A program made the translations under genes and the position numbers. The notes below the pieces were generated by a model. The model made no database searches. It saw nothing but the letters and a program-made list of their open reading frames with translations, and was not told the DNA's origin. This document shows positions 51,901 through 63,948 of a DNA stretch of 64,000 nucleotides, piece after piece (position 1 is the stretch's first letter; each line of letters begins with the position of its first letter). The stretch comes from Acanthacorydalis orientalis (lineage: Eukaryota; Arthropoda; Insecta; Megaloptera; Corydalidae). The DNA lies in NCBI GenBank assembly GCA_034766995.1, contig CM068322.1:8853310-8917309 (forward strand), in the 5' to 3' direction.

Positions 51901-54548
51901 GCTTGGTGTTTTTCGATATCCAATGTGAACTGATTTTAATTTTGTTAATAAATATACGTAGAGCATTAAATTACATATCGACCAGTATGAATTTATTATC
52001 AGATTTTTCAAAATTTGTGTGCTTTAAGCACGAAAAACAGTTTTTTTAACGGTTTTTCTAACATTTTCGGCATCTATTGTGAACAGATTATGATTTTGCT
52101 TACAAATATACGTAAAGCATTAAATTACGCATCGACCAATATGAATTTGTTGGAGGATTTTTAAATATTTGTATATTTTAAGCACGGAAAACAAGTTTTT
52201 TCAGTGTTTTTTTTTTTGACATTTTCGGTATCAATTGTAAACTAATCATTATTTTGTCCACAAATATACATGAAGCATTACTTTACGCATGCATTTGTAT
52301 GAATTTGTTACCGAATTTTTAACAATTAGGATCTTTTAAGTACGAAAAACTTATTTTTTCAGCGATTTATTGATCTTTTAAGGTATCCATTATGAACCAG
52401 TTTTCATTTTGTGTACAAAAATGCATAAAGTATTAAATTGCGCATCTATCATTATGAATTTGTTGCTGGATTTTAAATATTTTTACATTTTAAGCACGAA
52501 AAACTCGTTTTTTCAGAGGTTTTTTGGACATTTTCGGTATCAATTGTAAACAGATTTTGATTTTGCCTGCAAATATACATAAAACATTAAATTACGCATC
52601 GATCAGTATGAATTTGTTGCCGGAGTTTCAATAATTTGGATCTTTTAAGCACGAAAAACACGTTTTTTTCCAGTAGTTTTTTGGTGTTTTTCGGTATCAA
52701 TTGTAAACCAATTTTTATTTTGTCTACAAATATACATAAAGCATTAAATTACGCACCGACTAGCATGAATTAGTGACCAGATTTTTAACAATTTGGATAT
52801 TTTAAGTAAGTAAAACTTTTTTTGCAGTTTTTTTGACTTTTTCGGTATTTTATAACGGACCGATGTTAATTTTATCTAAGATGTCTAACATTAAATTACG
52901 CATGGACTACTATGAATACTTACCAGATTTTGAACAATTGTATATTTTAATCAAGAAAAATGTGTTCTTTTGCGTTTTTTTTTACTTTTTCAGTAGACAG
53001 TGTCCACCGATGTTAATTTTGTTTAAGGTATGATATGGAACATTAAAATACGCATCGACCAGTATGAATTGCCAGATTTTTAACAATTTGGATATTTTAA
53101 GTACGAAACTTGTTTTTTTTTGCGGTTTTTTTTTGGTATAAATTATGAACCGATGTTAATTTTATCTATGCAATGATGTAGAACATTAAAATATGCATCG
53201 ACCAGTATAAATTTGTTGCCAGGTTTTTAATAATTTGGATATTTTAATCAAAAAAAAACGTGTTTTTTGCGTTTTTTTTTTCACTTTTTTGGTATCCATA
53301 GCGGATCAATGTTACTTATATCTAAGATACGATATAGAACATTAAAATACGCTTCGACCTGTATGAATTAGTTGCCAGGTTTTTAACAATTTGAAAAATT
53401 TAAGCAAGAAAACGTGTTTTTTACGTTTTTTTTTACTTTTTCAGTATCCATTATTGACAGATTTTAATTTTGTCTAAGATATGATATGGAACATTAAAAT
53501 ACGCATCGACTAGTATAAACACTTGCCATATTTTTAACAATTTGGATATTTTAAGCATGAAAAACCTGGGTTTTTTAGTTTTTTTTTTGGTATCCATTAT
53601 GAACCGATATTAATTTTATCTAAGGTATGATGTAGAATCTTAAAATATGCATTGACCAGTATGATTCAGTTGCCAGATTTTTAACAATTTGTATATTTCA
53701 AGCAAGAAAAATGTGTTTTTTGAGTTTTTTTTTACTTTTTCAGTTTCCATTACAGACCGATGTTAATTTTGTCTAAGATACAGAACATTGAAACACGCAT
53801 CGACCAGTATGAATACTTGCCAGATTTTTAACAATTTGGATATTTTAACCATGAAAAATCGTTTGTTTTTTGCATTTTATTTACTTTTTTGGTATCCATT
53901 ATAGACCGATGTTAATTTGGTCTAATATGTGATATAGAACATCAAAGTACACATCAACCAGTATGAATAAGTTGCCAAATATTGAACAATTTGGAATGTT
54001 TAGCAACGAAAACGCGTTTTTCAGCGGTTTTTTGGTATCTATTATGGACCGATATTAATGTTGTCTAAGATTTGTTATAGAGAATGAAAGTGCGCATCGA
54101 CCAGTATGAATTATTTGCCGAATTTTAATTAGTTTTGATATTTTAAGCAAGAAAAAGCAGTTTTTCTAACGGTTTTTTGCACTTTTTCGGTATCCATTGT
54201 GGATCGATTTTAATTTTGTCCAAGAACTGATATATAACACTTATTTACGCATCGACCAGTGTGAATTAATTGCCAGATTTTAAACTATTTGGATATTTTT
54301 GACAAGAAAAACCTGTTGAATAAGCGATTTTTTAGTTTTTTGTATTCATTGTGGACCGATTTTAATTTTGTCTAGGATTTATATAGAACACTCAATTGTG
54401 CATTGACCCGTATAAATTACTAGATTTTAAATAATTTGGATATTTTTAGCAAGAAAAACTCATTTAATCAGCGGTTTTTTCTAGTTTATCGGTATCAATT
54501 GTGGGCCGTTTTTAATTTTGTCTAAGATTTAATTTAGAGCATGAAAGT
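51901..54548. repeat. Diverged 152-bp satellite, about 17 copies
   Basis: The landmark CGCATCGACCAGTATGAAT and its variants recur about every 150 bp from about 51,974 to 54,401. Each copy also has ATTTTTAACAATTTGGATAT, a GAAAAAC near a T-rich run, and TCGGTATCCATTGTGAACCG. Copies differ much more than in the 154-bp array, so it is older or less homogenised. Confidence 0.9.
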
Positions 54549-54550
54549 TC

Positions 54551-55624
54551 TTACGATCGCTCAATATGACGGACGATTTTTGGATCACGCAGACATATCA
54601 CTGAAGACTAAGACGATTTTTAGGTAATGTCGAAAAATCGCTCGACATAACTGATGATATTTAGATGTCAGAAATATTACTCGGGCTAGAAGACAATTTT
54701 TGTATAATGTCTAAAAATCGGTCGAAATGACTGAACGATCGAGTGATTTCTCTGACATTAAAAATCACTCGAGTTGGGAGACGATTTTTACTCAATGTCT
54801 AAAAATAGCTCGAGATGACTGGACGATTTTTGGATGACAGAAAAATCACTCGGGCTGGGTAACGACTTTTAGACAATATCTAAAAATCGCTAGAGATGAC
54901 TAGCTCTTTTTGGATGACACTGAAAAATCACTCGGGGATTTTTAGATGACACAAATTAGTCGGACTGGAAGACAATTTTTAGACAATCTCTAAATATTGC
55001 TTGAATTGACTGACAATTTTTGGATGACGCAGAAAAGTCACTCGGGCTGGGAGACGATTTTTAGGCAATGTTTAAAAATCGCTCGAGATAATCGACTATT
55101 TTTGATAACAGATAAATCGCTCGGGCTGGTAGACAATTTCAAAAAGCACTTGAGCTGATTACACAATTATTGGACAACGTCGACTATCACTTGGACTGAG
55201 AAACAATTTGTAGACAATATCTTAAAAACCACTCATACTGCTAACTCAATTTTTAATCAATGTTGAAAATTCACTCGAACTAGTTGAATTGGTTACTCAA
55301 TAATTGAATAATGCCAAAAAATCACGTGGGCTGGAAGACCGATTTCTTCTGGGAGTTGATCGTTAAACAATGTCTAAAAATCACTCGAGCTCATTACACT
55401 TCGTGGAAGATGACGAAAATCATTCGAGCTGGTCTACGATTTTTAGATATTATCCAAAAATCAGAAGAGATGTTTTCATGACTATTGAACAATACCGATT
55501 ATCTTGAAAAATTTAACTTGTGCTGAGTGATAAGTTTTAGACTGTCTACAAATCACTATAGCGTGACAACAAATTTACAAGACGATGTCGAAAAATAATT
55601 TGAGTTAATCAATAATTATTAGAC
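54551..55624. repeat. Degenerate tract of the 41-bp satellite family
   Basis: Repeated GACGATTTTTAG(G/A)CAATGT, AAAAATCGCTCGAG and CACTCGGGCTGG words in the same orientation as the 44-45 kb block, but with irregular spacing and many differences. It decays to unique sequence by about 55.6 kb. Confidence 0.85.
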
Positions 55625-56849
55625 AAGTTTAATATTTATTTCAGGCTTTGAATGTACGGAATGTAAAATCGATCTAAAATCACAAAATGTTGTTATAGTG
55701 GTAGTCACTAATGTTATCTTCTATTTTTTTTCTAATTTAGAAATTGAAAATAAATGTTGTACATAGTAGTCGAAAATTATCTGTAAAATCTGATCTAAAT
55801 GTGAGAAGTCATACATAATAATGTTGTAAATATGTACATTACCATTAGCCTCAAAATATTATAAATTTTAAATATGTACATAACAATAATCACTAAAGAA
55901 ATAAATAAACTTAATTAAAAAATAATAATGAAATGAAAATCAATTATACATAACATGCACGTACACTTACTTCACACTAATGATAGATAGTTTACATCTT
56001 TACATATGGTCTATATCATCTAATTCAAACAAATTAAAAAATGTTGAAATGTGTCAACAAACTTATAACTCTTGCTGAGCAAAAATAGCGACAGATTGCT
56101 GAGTGAAATGAGCAAGGGGCTGGCCCCATGTGCATATATATGTATATATATATATATATACAATCAATGGTTTTGTTAGTTTTATTCTCATTGCTATTAT
56201 TAGCGATTTGAAATAGTCGAACCTTGACTTTCATGGATATGATTGTTCGTAAGTTCACTCTCAATAAATAAACAGGAATTTTTTTTGGAGTTTTATGACC
56301 TACTACGGAAAATCACAGATGACGCATAGTCTATAAAATGTAAAGAACACTAAAAAAAGTTTAGTGTCATAAATGCATTATATATATATATATATATATT
56401 AAACTATTCTATCACTATCATAAATATATTTAGAATCATATTAATGAAAAGCAAGAAAAATTCTGATCGGATAAGAAAAATTCTGACGATAAGAAAAAAA
56501 ATAATAATAAAAATATTGAACCCCTTCAGACAAATAAAAAACTGGTAAAAAATTAACTTAACACCTAAGTTGAGAAATGAAATGGTTTAAATCTTGACAT
56601 GTCATTACATTTAATAGTTTGGATTTTGATACTGTATAATTTGTATGTGAACTTTGAAATCATAAAAAGGGTCACATTAAGTATATAACAGTAAATAAAT
56701 TAACAATGTAATAACTATATCCTATTTTTAAAATGGGTAACTTTTGAATAACACAAAAAATTTGTAAAAAGTTTCACTGCACTAGAAACCACAATAACTT
56801 GATACCGTAATTTTTCAATTTATAAAACATACTATTACAGTATTGTGTA

Positions 56850-56984
56850 TTATTTTATTTTTTTGTGCATAAAATATGGTCAATATTAAGAGTTAAGGTT
56901 TGAAAGACCTAGAGACATTCCTGGTTATTCCACTTTTGTAGGGTTCCTGTGCCCCTAACCCCCATGAACATGGAGGGCCTACTG
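56850..56984. mobile_element. Possible Tigger/pogo-like element end
   Basis: Read in reverse from 56,984 the sequence is CAGTAGGCCCTCCATGTTCA, then GGGGGTTAGGGGCAC, preceded by a TA. This resembles Tigger terminal repeats, which often start CAGTAG. The other end was not found, so the left boundary is a guess. Confidence 0.45.
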
Positions 56985-57108
56985 TATTTATATGTAATCA
57001 AGGTATTTATATGTTAAGAATATACTTCAACAATTTGAAAACTGAATATCATCAGTTTTAAAAACATTAAATTTTTTTAAGTAAAAGTAAATATATACAT
57101 GAAAACAG

Positions 57109-57112
<4 letters not shown>

Positions 57113-57166
<54 letters not shown>
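57113..57166. repeat. (TA)n microsatellite
   Basis: A TA run of about 54 bp followed by ATAC tetranucleotide repeats to about 57,195. Confidence 0.93.
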
Positions 57167-57171
<5 letters not shown>

Positions 57172-57240
57172 CATACATACATACATACATACATACAAAT
57201 AGATAGATTTACACACACACATTTATAAAAAAACACACAT

Positions 57241-57246
57241 TTTATT
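57241..57246 (-). terminator. Candidate poly(A) signal of Nup107
   Basis: AATAAA on the minus strand, 35 nt downstream of the Nup107 stop codon. Such hexamers are common in this AT-rich DNA, so this is only the nearest candidate. Confidence 0.35.
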
Positions 57247-57280
57247 TAACAAAAGAATCTTACATTTTTTTATTTTAAAA

Positions 57281-57490
57281 TTAAGTAGAAATATCATATC
57301 CCCATGGATCTTTCTTATCATCCATTAATGCAATTGAACTTTCACATATTTTATTTAAAATCTCAGATAACTGGTATTTTGCATAAACTTTATAAAGTTG
57401 CTTATTTTCTGCTACAATAATATCTGCCAATTGTACACATTCCCTATATTCTTCCATTTTATGAAGAACAGTATGTAATAATAAAACAAT
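57281..57490 (-). CDS. Nup107: Nup107 exon 7 (C-terminus)
   Basis: Encodes residues 792-860: IVLLLHTVLHKMEEYRECVQ to the conserved ending DPWGYDI, then TAA at 57283-57281. The acceptor is TTTTCAG. Confidence 0.95.
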   Translation of the reverse strand: MVLLLHTVLHKMEEYRECVQLADIIVAENKQLYKVYAKYQLSEILNKICESSIALMDDKKDPWGYDIST

Positions 57491-60125
57491 CTGAAAATTA
57501 ATTTATATAAATGTAATTTCAGTTTGATATAGAGATTCATACATACTTTTGGTATACATATTTCTCTAAGACTTTTCATTTGTTTTAAACGATCCTCATC
57601 TGAGCTCTCTTTACCATCAATTAACCATCCATCTTCAGGGAAAAGCAGTACATTATATAATAAGGTCTTTGTATTTTTTGTTCTATGATTCATTGTTAGT
57701 TTCCAACGTTCAAAATCTGCATTATATTGTGATACTCTATGTTCATGTGCAACTTGTTCAGTAAAACTTGCAGTTTTTGATAACAGTGCAGGAGGTACTG
57801 GCTTTCCATTATGAAAATGATGAAACCATTCTGAGAAACTTTCTTGTGCATCCTAAAAATAACAATATTACAAAAACACTGTCTGTTATGGAAATTAATA
57901 TATTATAACAATGTCATTAATGTATATTTGCTTTATTAAGTACTAAAATATTTTTATTCATACTTTCAAATTAATGAAAATTTTAAATTATGTAGAGGTG
58001 GATGAATTTTTCCACTAAACTCTTTTCAGAATAAGCAAATCTGATTCTCTATAAGTTAATTTTAAACATGAAATAAAAAATATGTGTAATATATTATTTC
58101 ATAGTTATATCAATTTACTAAAAAAACATAATAGAAAAATAGTGTATTAATTAATTTACTTCTAATGAAAAAATGAAGCAAAAATTAACTTACCAAATAA
58201 GCTTTATAACATAAATATTCTCTAACAGAATTATGAACATTATCTGGAAGAGACTCACTACCATAATTAGATATTATCAAATCAATGGAATCTAATTTCA
58301 CTTTATTGAAAGCTAACTTTGCACCTTCTAATTTCGAATTTGCTAAAAAGTATCGTATTAAAGCATTTGTTTGTTGAACTGCTTCAAATCTTTGTGTTTC
58401 ATAAAACATTAACCAATCAAGGCTAGAAATTTTTATCATATCTTGCTCTGTTACATCATTCTAGAAATTGAAATTATGTATCATAATTGTTACAATTTTG
58501 TTATAAAATCATGTTACTATTGAATTTCAAAAATTTTTAAAAGTAATTAAAATTACAAAACAAAAATATATAAACCAAATTTCAAACATACTTCTGCATA
58601 CAAGGTAAAAATACACACACAAACATATATTCATATATGTCCTATATAATAAAATACAAGGACAATTAGAAAAGTTTACATCCTGATATATCGGTTGATA
58701 CTATGTCTAAAATTTTTACTGTGTTGTAAAGTCACACCTAACTTATGAACAGATGTAAAATATCAAGCCGAATTAAATTAAATAGTTTTGTCATAGACAA
58801 CTGTTTAAGTAATATCATCAATGTATTTTTCAAAATAGGAAAAATAGGACATCATACAATGATTTTTTTTGTTTAAAAAAAAGCTTTAACACTAATAGGA
58901 CTTTTTCATATGATAAAATAATGTATTGGGTGATAGTACATCTTCATTAGTAACTGTAAAAAATAGACTGCAAAATTTAAACGTGATTGTACAATCTTAA
59001 AAAATGACCCCTGTTGCAGACGCCCAAAAAGTGCAATGGCATAAGGTGTCCCAAACTGCTCAAGCTCTGGAAATCTCAGATGAACACGATTTCACATCCT
59101 AACTGAAGAATTAGAATGAAAAAGCTATTGGTAAGATGGATGTTACGCTTGTTGATAACTGAGCAAAAAAGCAGTCTAATGAAAATTTGAACTGAAGCCA
59201 AATTGAAGTACGATTTACTGCCGATATGTGATATTCATTTGTTTTAACTCCACCTGATTTATTCCAAAAAAATCCATAGCGGGAAGCAATTTTCTTTAAA
59301 TGATGAAATAACTGATGAGCATTCATGGATGGGATAAAGGGACTGAACCATTACTGGGTAAACTGCGCTGAATTTCAGATTTTATTGAAAAAGTAATAAT
59401 TATTTTAAGAAGACAAATACAGTCTTTTATTATTAGGTTATGAACTTTTAAATTTGCCTTCATATAATAAAAAAATATGATCCTTCATTGAAAAGTCCAG
59501 AGCATTAAGTACATTTTCAATTGATGTTCAAAATGAAAAAAAGTTTTTGTGTTCATTTATATAATAAATATATTATTTTATTGTCAAAAGAAAAATACAT
59601 TTTGGACATCAACTGTAAATGTATTTAATTCTATTGACTTTTTAAATTTTTAAGTAAAAAAATCAATTTTAATGTAAATTTAAAAAAAAATTCATTGTCA
59701 CTATAAAATAGTCATCAATTTTGCTTTATACTCATCAGCAGATTTAATAATAGATTTAAATATGAACATTTAGAGCAAGTAAGAAATAGACTAGCTAGTC
59801 TATTACACAAAGAACATAAACAATCAGTTTGAAAAATATTTAAATAATATAGTTTTAAATACAGTACACAAGAAAATTTATTCTCTGTATCTATTATATA
59901 GTGCAACTTCATTTGTTGGCAAGTAGTGACTAAAATCATTATGCATAGCAGTTTCTTTCAAAGAAAGTAAAACATTTTATATCTCTTAACAAAGAAACTG
60001 AGGCCATATTTACACAAACTTCTATTTTGCATTCCTGATTTTCTTTTAAAATTATATAGCACTTTTGTGTTACATTTATATATAAATGCATTATTTGAAT
60101 ATATAAACAAATCATACACACACAA

Positions 60126-60180
<55 letters not shown>

Positions 60181-62067
60181 GTCATCCCATAAGTAATGTA
60201 TTTTTATATAGGTAAAAATAGATGATGCAATACTTTGCAATTATTGCAATAACATATCAAATGCATATGCTGCTCGATTATACGTAATGTTTTCCCAATC
60301 TTATTGTGGAAGATTAATAGTGATCGTGCAAATTTACAAGAAAAAATATTAGTTATCATGGAAATGTCAAAAGAGCATATTAGGCATATTTTGCTTTGGG
60401 AGTTTCATCAGGGCAACAACGCTACAACTGCAGTGAAAAAATTGTGATAAGTTTATGGTTCATATGTTATTCGTTTTAGCCGAGGACAAAGATGGTTTCA
60501 ACATTTTCGATCCAAGACCCACAGACTTGAAGATGGGGAAAGGGTTTATAAGCTGGGTCAATGAGTTCTGTACAAGTTATCGGACATTAATTTAAAACAT
60601 GTGGACATTTGCACTCGTCATCTATATCGACTGCAAAATGATCCGTTCCTGAATAGAATTGTTACTTGTGATGAAAAATAGATTGTTTATAGCAATATTA
60701 AACATCAAAGACAATGGGCTGACCATAATGACAATGGTTGAACACCATCTTCAACTGTGAAAGAACTTCATCCAAAAAAGGTTATGTTGTCTGTTTCGTG
60801 GGATACGGAAGGAATTATCCATTACAAGATATAACCAGAGAATCGAACCATCACAAAAGAGTTGTATTGTGAACAACTAGTACAGCCAAAAAATCCATTG
60901 ATGAAAAGTGGTCAGCGTTAGCCAACAAAAAAGGCGTAATTTTTTACCACAACACCTGACCTCTCACGGCATGTGAAACCCTCCAAAAACTAAAACAATT
61001 TGAATGGGAAGTTATGACTCATCCACCATATTCCCTTGACCTAGCGCACCATTGGATTATCATCTGTTCCGAAGTCTCCAAAATCACATAATGAAAAACA
61101 GCTTAATACAGAGTGATGTCTGAAAGCAGTTTAACTCTTTCTTTAATGCAAAACCCAAAAAATTTTATTGTCATAAAATTAAAAATTTAAGATTATGATG
61201 AAAAGTAGTTGTAAATAGCAATAAAAAATATACTTTCGATCAAAATTAAACTCAATTTTTTTTGCTGTTTCAAAACTTGTTTTAAAAAACCGCATTATTT
61301 ATGAGATAAATCCAATATATTAAGAAAAGTATGGTAGTAGTAAGAAAAGAAAAAAATACTATTAAAACTTAAAGAAGTCACTTCAGCTGTCCGCTTCATT
61401 TTTTTAAATAATGTATAGATATTTATCCATAAATAAAATTCTATTAAAATATTAAAATTTAGTAACATTCTTAAACAACTATTTGAATTAATTTTATCTG
61501 ATACTACAATATTTTAATACTTACATTTAAATCAGTTTTTTTAACATTATCCTCTTTTCGTCTTACAGTTTCAACCACATGTTTTGTAATAGCTTCAATA
61601 TCAAGTCCTGCTTGTTCGGCATTACAAAGTGCTATTTTACGTTCTTCATATTCTGTAATATTTATTATAAATGCAGAATAATGAATAATCTGAAGTTCAT
61701 GAGGCAAAGTTGCTGTATAAAATGCAACTAAATCTTTTAGATTTAATGATATTAAAGATGACACATAACTAAAACAAAACGATTGTTGTATATATTCATA
61801 TTTCGAAAATTTTATTTGTGTACATAAAGCATTTTGTTAAGGGTTTAAAATTAAATGCTTTGTAATATAAAGGTTAAGTATAATGGCCATCTGATAATTA
61901 TGGACATTTTTTTTTATTCATTGACTATTCCAAAATCAACAATTCAGAATAATTTGTTTAGTAATGCTATCTATTCTAGTTTATAAAAGAATTTACTATA
62001 TAAACATTTACAAGACAATCTACAAGAATATATTTCAACATCTACACATAGATATATACATATTTAA

Positions 62068-62099
<32 letters not shown>

Positions 62100-62772
62100 A
62101 ATTACTGACTTGCAAATGTGTGAATTAGCAATATTTACTATAAAATTAGAAATAAAAATATTACTTACACCTCTAAAATACCATCTCCTAAAATTTCACT
62201 TCCACTAATACCAAGTTCTCGAAAAACAAGCATAAGATGGGAAAGAAATCGTAATAACTGTAATGAAGTTCTGTTCTCTGTTAAATTATCCATTGCTACA
62301 GTATTTTTTGCAAAAGCTTGTAATTCTGCTGACTGGTCCATTATTAATAATTTATTAATAACATAATGTGGTTCATCAATGTTACCAATTTTTTCAAATA
62401 TCTGATCAAGTGACATTCTATTGTTCCAATATTCTTCTGGCATTTCAACATATTTTTTCAAAATTGTATCTCGAATTTCTGATTCTACTCTTATATCAAT
62501 CATTACTTTCATATGCGCCCATAAACGATCTTCCCAAGTTTCACATACTTCTAAGACAGGAGTAATGTTTCCGCACAAAATTCCGATACTAGCACGCCAA
62601 TAGAGATCAAGTTTAGTATTGTTTGATGTTTTCCAAGCAATTAATTTCCACAAATCCCTATTTGGATTACCTTCTATTGGTAATTTAATTTCAGGATTAT
62701 TTTGCAATTCATAATTGGGATCATAGTATAAACGCCAACCTTTAATTATATGTATGTATGTGTATGTATATA

Positions 62773-62810
<38 letters not shown>

Positions 62811-63948
62811 CATACATATAACATATATATGAAAACTTACCTTCTAAGAGTGCTGCTCGCCATGGATGACCACACCGGAAACAAAGATTTTGCCCTTCAG
62901 ACAATTTTCCACTCCTAATTTCATAGAACACTTGCTTAAATAGCCTTTTATCATCCTCAGTATCTAAGTCATGTAATGGTAAATTTTCACGGAAAGTAGC
63001 ATCAAAATCAAGATGTTGTACAATTGGTCTTGTTGATGGGAATGCAATTGTACTTTGTTCTTTTAACTGGTGGAGAGTATTTTCCCAACCGATTGTCTTA
63101 TCTGTATAATGTGCCATCTGATGAAAATGATAACTCTGATCTGCTGCATTTCGTTCTAACCAGTCAATAACAATCTGGCACTCTCGAACAAGGGCATCTT
63201 TTTTATAAAGATTTTCAACACAACGTTTTTCAGTTAACTGCCGTAGTAACAATGTATCTGAATCTGGAGTCGGAACAGAATTTAAACGCTCCTGATAAAG
63301 AGCATATATCAAACGCCACATATTACGTTCATTTTCAAGCCATTGCAATTTCTGAAACGTTGTAAGGTTATATGTACATATTCATAAATATATTCAAACT
63401 ATTTTTATGTAAAAGTGTATGAATTTGTGTGTATTCATGCAAGTACATATTTTTTATAAAATAAAAATATTTACTGTCATATAATTCAGATGAGATTTGC
63501 CTTTATTTTGATAGGCTTCAATAAGTTGATGTAATATATCCCCACATGTTTGAATAAAATCAGCAAGTGTATCAAATATCTGTTGGGAACTATGATGAGA
63601 CTGAAGTATTTCAAAGAAATCAAAATATAATCGATCTTCAATATCTTCAACACTATTATGAGATCTAAGAAGGCTTCTAGAATCTGACATGTTTGATATT
63701 TGAGACATATTTGTTGGATTTTGTTCCGAAATCCATCTGTCATTTCCCATTAATTGCCTTAATTCTTGTTCTGAAACTGTAATCGAAATATCAAATGGAC
63801 TTGGTCTACGTTCATGTTCTATATCAGACTGATTTATTAAAGACAATTTTGAAAATCTCGGCTTTTCTGTAGTGCGTAATAAACTTTTTCCTGGCGTTGA
63901 AATTGAATCATTTAAAACTTTTATAGTATTATCTAAAAAATCATCCAT
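57281..63948 (-). CDS. Nup107: Nuclear pore complex protein Nup107, 7 exons, apparently complete
   Basis: A scaffold subunit of the Y-shaped (Nup107-160) nuclear pore subcomplex, Nup84/Nup107 family; in other animals its C-terminal region contacts Nup133. Exons on the minus strand are 63948-63475, 63351-62841, 62739-62169, 61768-61525, 58460-58194, 57852-57547 and 57490-57281. All joints have GT/AG sites with consistent phases, giving 2,583 nt or 860 residues, near the fly length and somewhat shorter than the human 925. Family signatures include KDALVRECQIVIDWLE, IGWENTLHQLK, LCFRCGHPWRAALLEGW, EGNPNRDLWK, CETWEDRLWAHMKVMID, FYTATLPHEL and YNVLLFPEDGWLID. The protein is all alpha-helical; the N-terminal 80 residues are polar and probably disordered. 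The chosen ATG opens MDDFLDNTIK. The frame stays open, without another ATG, for the 17 codons up to the window edge, so an upstream start cannot be excluded. Confidence 0.97.
57547..57852 (-). CDS. Nup107: Nup107 exon 6
   Basis: Encodes residues 690-791: DAQESFSEWFHHFHNGKP, TEQVAHEHR and LLYNVLLFPEDGWLID. The donor GTATGT follows CCAAAA. Open translation past the donor is intronic. Confidence 0.95.
58194..58460 (-). CDS. Nup107: Nup107 exon 5
   Basis: Encodes residues 601-689, including ISSLDWLMFYETQRFEAVQQ and VREYLCYKAYL. It follows a 3.06-kb intron carrying two dead mariner elements. Confidence 0.95.
58657..59462 (+). mobile_element. Internally deleted mariner remnant in a Nup107 intron
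   Basis: The ends match as inverted repeats (AAGGACAATTAGAAAAGTTT on the left; AAGGCAAATTTAAAAGTTCA on the right, reversed) with TA on each side. Inside, one frame gives RMKKLLVRWMLRLLITEQKS, like the second helix-turn-helix linker (WVPRLLT) of mariner transposases, followed after a gap by GKQFSLNDEITDEHS and DGIKGLNHYWVNCAE, like its C-terminus. The catalytic core is deleted and stops are frequent. It lies antisense to Nup107. Confidence 0.7.
60131..60176. repeat. (TA)n microsatellite abutting a mariner
   Basis: A TA run of about 46 bp whose last TA is the target duplication of the mariner at 60,177. Confidence 0.93.
60177..61315 (+). mobile_element. Full-length but inactivated mariner in a Nup107 intron
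   Basis: An 1,139-bp element with terminal inverted repeats TTGGGTCATCCCATAAGTAA on the left and TTGGATTTATCTCATAAATA on the right (reversed), flanked by TA. The transposase reads EMSKEHIRHILLWEFHQGNN, RWFQHFRSK, then VTCDEK followed by a stop where the family has Trp (the D is the first catalytic aspartate), QRQWADHND, and a degraded PPYSLDLA third-aspartate motif. Several frameshifts and stops show it is dead. It is antisense to Nup107. Confidence 0.88.
61525..61768 (-). CDS. Nup107: Nup107 exon 4
   Basis: Encodes residues 519-600: YVSSLISLNLKDLVAFYTAT, the ITEYEERKIALCNAEQAGLD segment and TKHVVETVRRKED. Phase 0 at its end. Confidence 0.95.
62169..62739 (-). CDS. Nup107: Nup107 exon 3
   Basis: Encodes residues 329-519, from WRLYYDPNYEL through the CETWEDRLWAH helix to LGISGSEILGDGILEV. 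It ends in phase 2; the donor is GTAAGT. Confidence 0.97.
62841..63351 (-). CDS. Nup107: Nup107 exon 2
   Basis: Encodes residues 159-329, from KLQWLENERNMWRLIYALYQ to the conserved RCGHPWRAALLEG. It ends in phase 1 with donor GTAAGT. The following 101-bp intron consists largely of TA, TG and TATG repeats. Confidence 0.97.
63475..63948 (-). CDS. Nup107: Nup107 exon 1
   Basis: Encodes residues 1-158: a Ser-rich N-terminal tail, then the first helices (FDFFEILQ, QIFDTLADFIQTCGDILHQL). The donor GTAAAT follows ATGACA, phase 0. It is the first coding exon in view; 5' UTR or more coding sequence may lie beyond the window. Confidence 0.88.

Larger units (their letters stand above)
55625..57240. other. 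Intergenic AT-rich DNA downstream of Nup107
   Basis: No coding exon recognised. Contains short TA runs, a (TA)n at 57,113-57,166 followed by ATAC repeats, and one end of a possible Tigger-like element. Confidence 0.55.

Noticed and set aside
56034..56264. 76-codon minus-strand frame near 56.1 kb
   Set aside because: Runs through a TA microsatellite and resembles nothing; there is no support for a gene.
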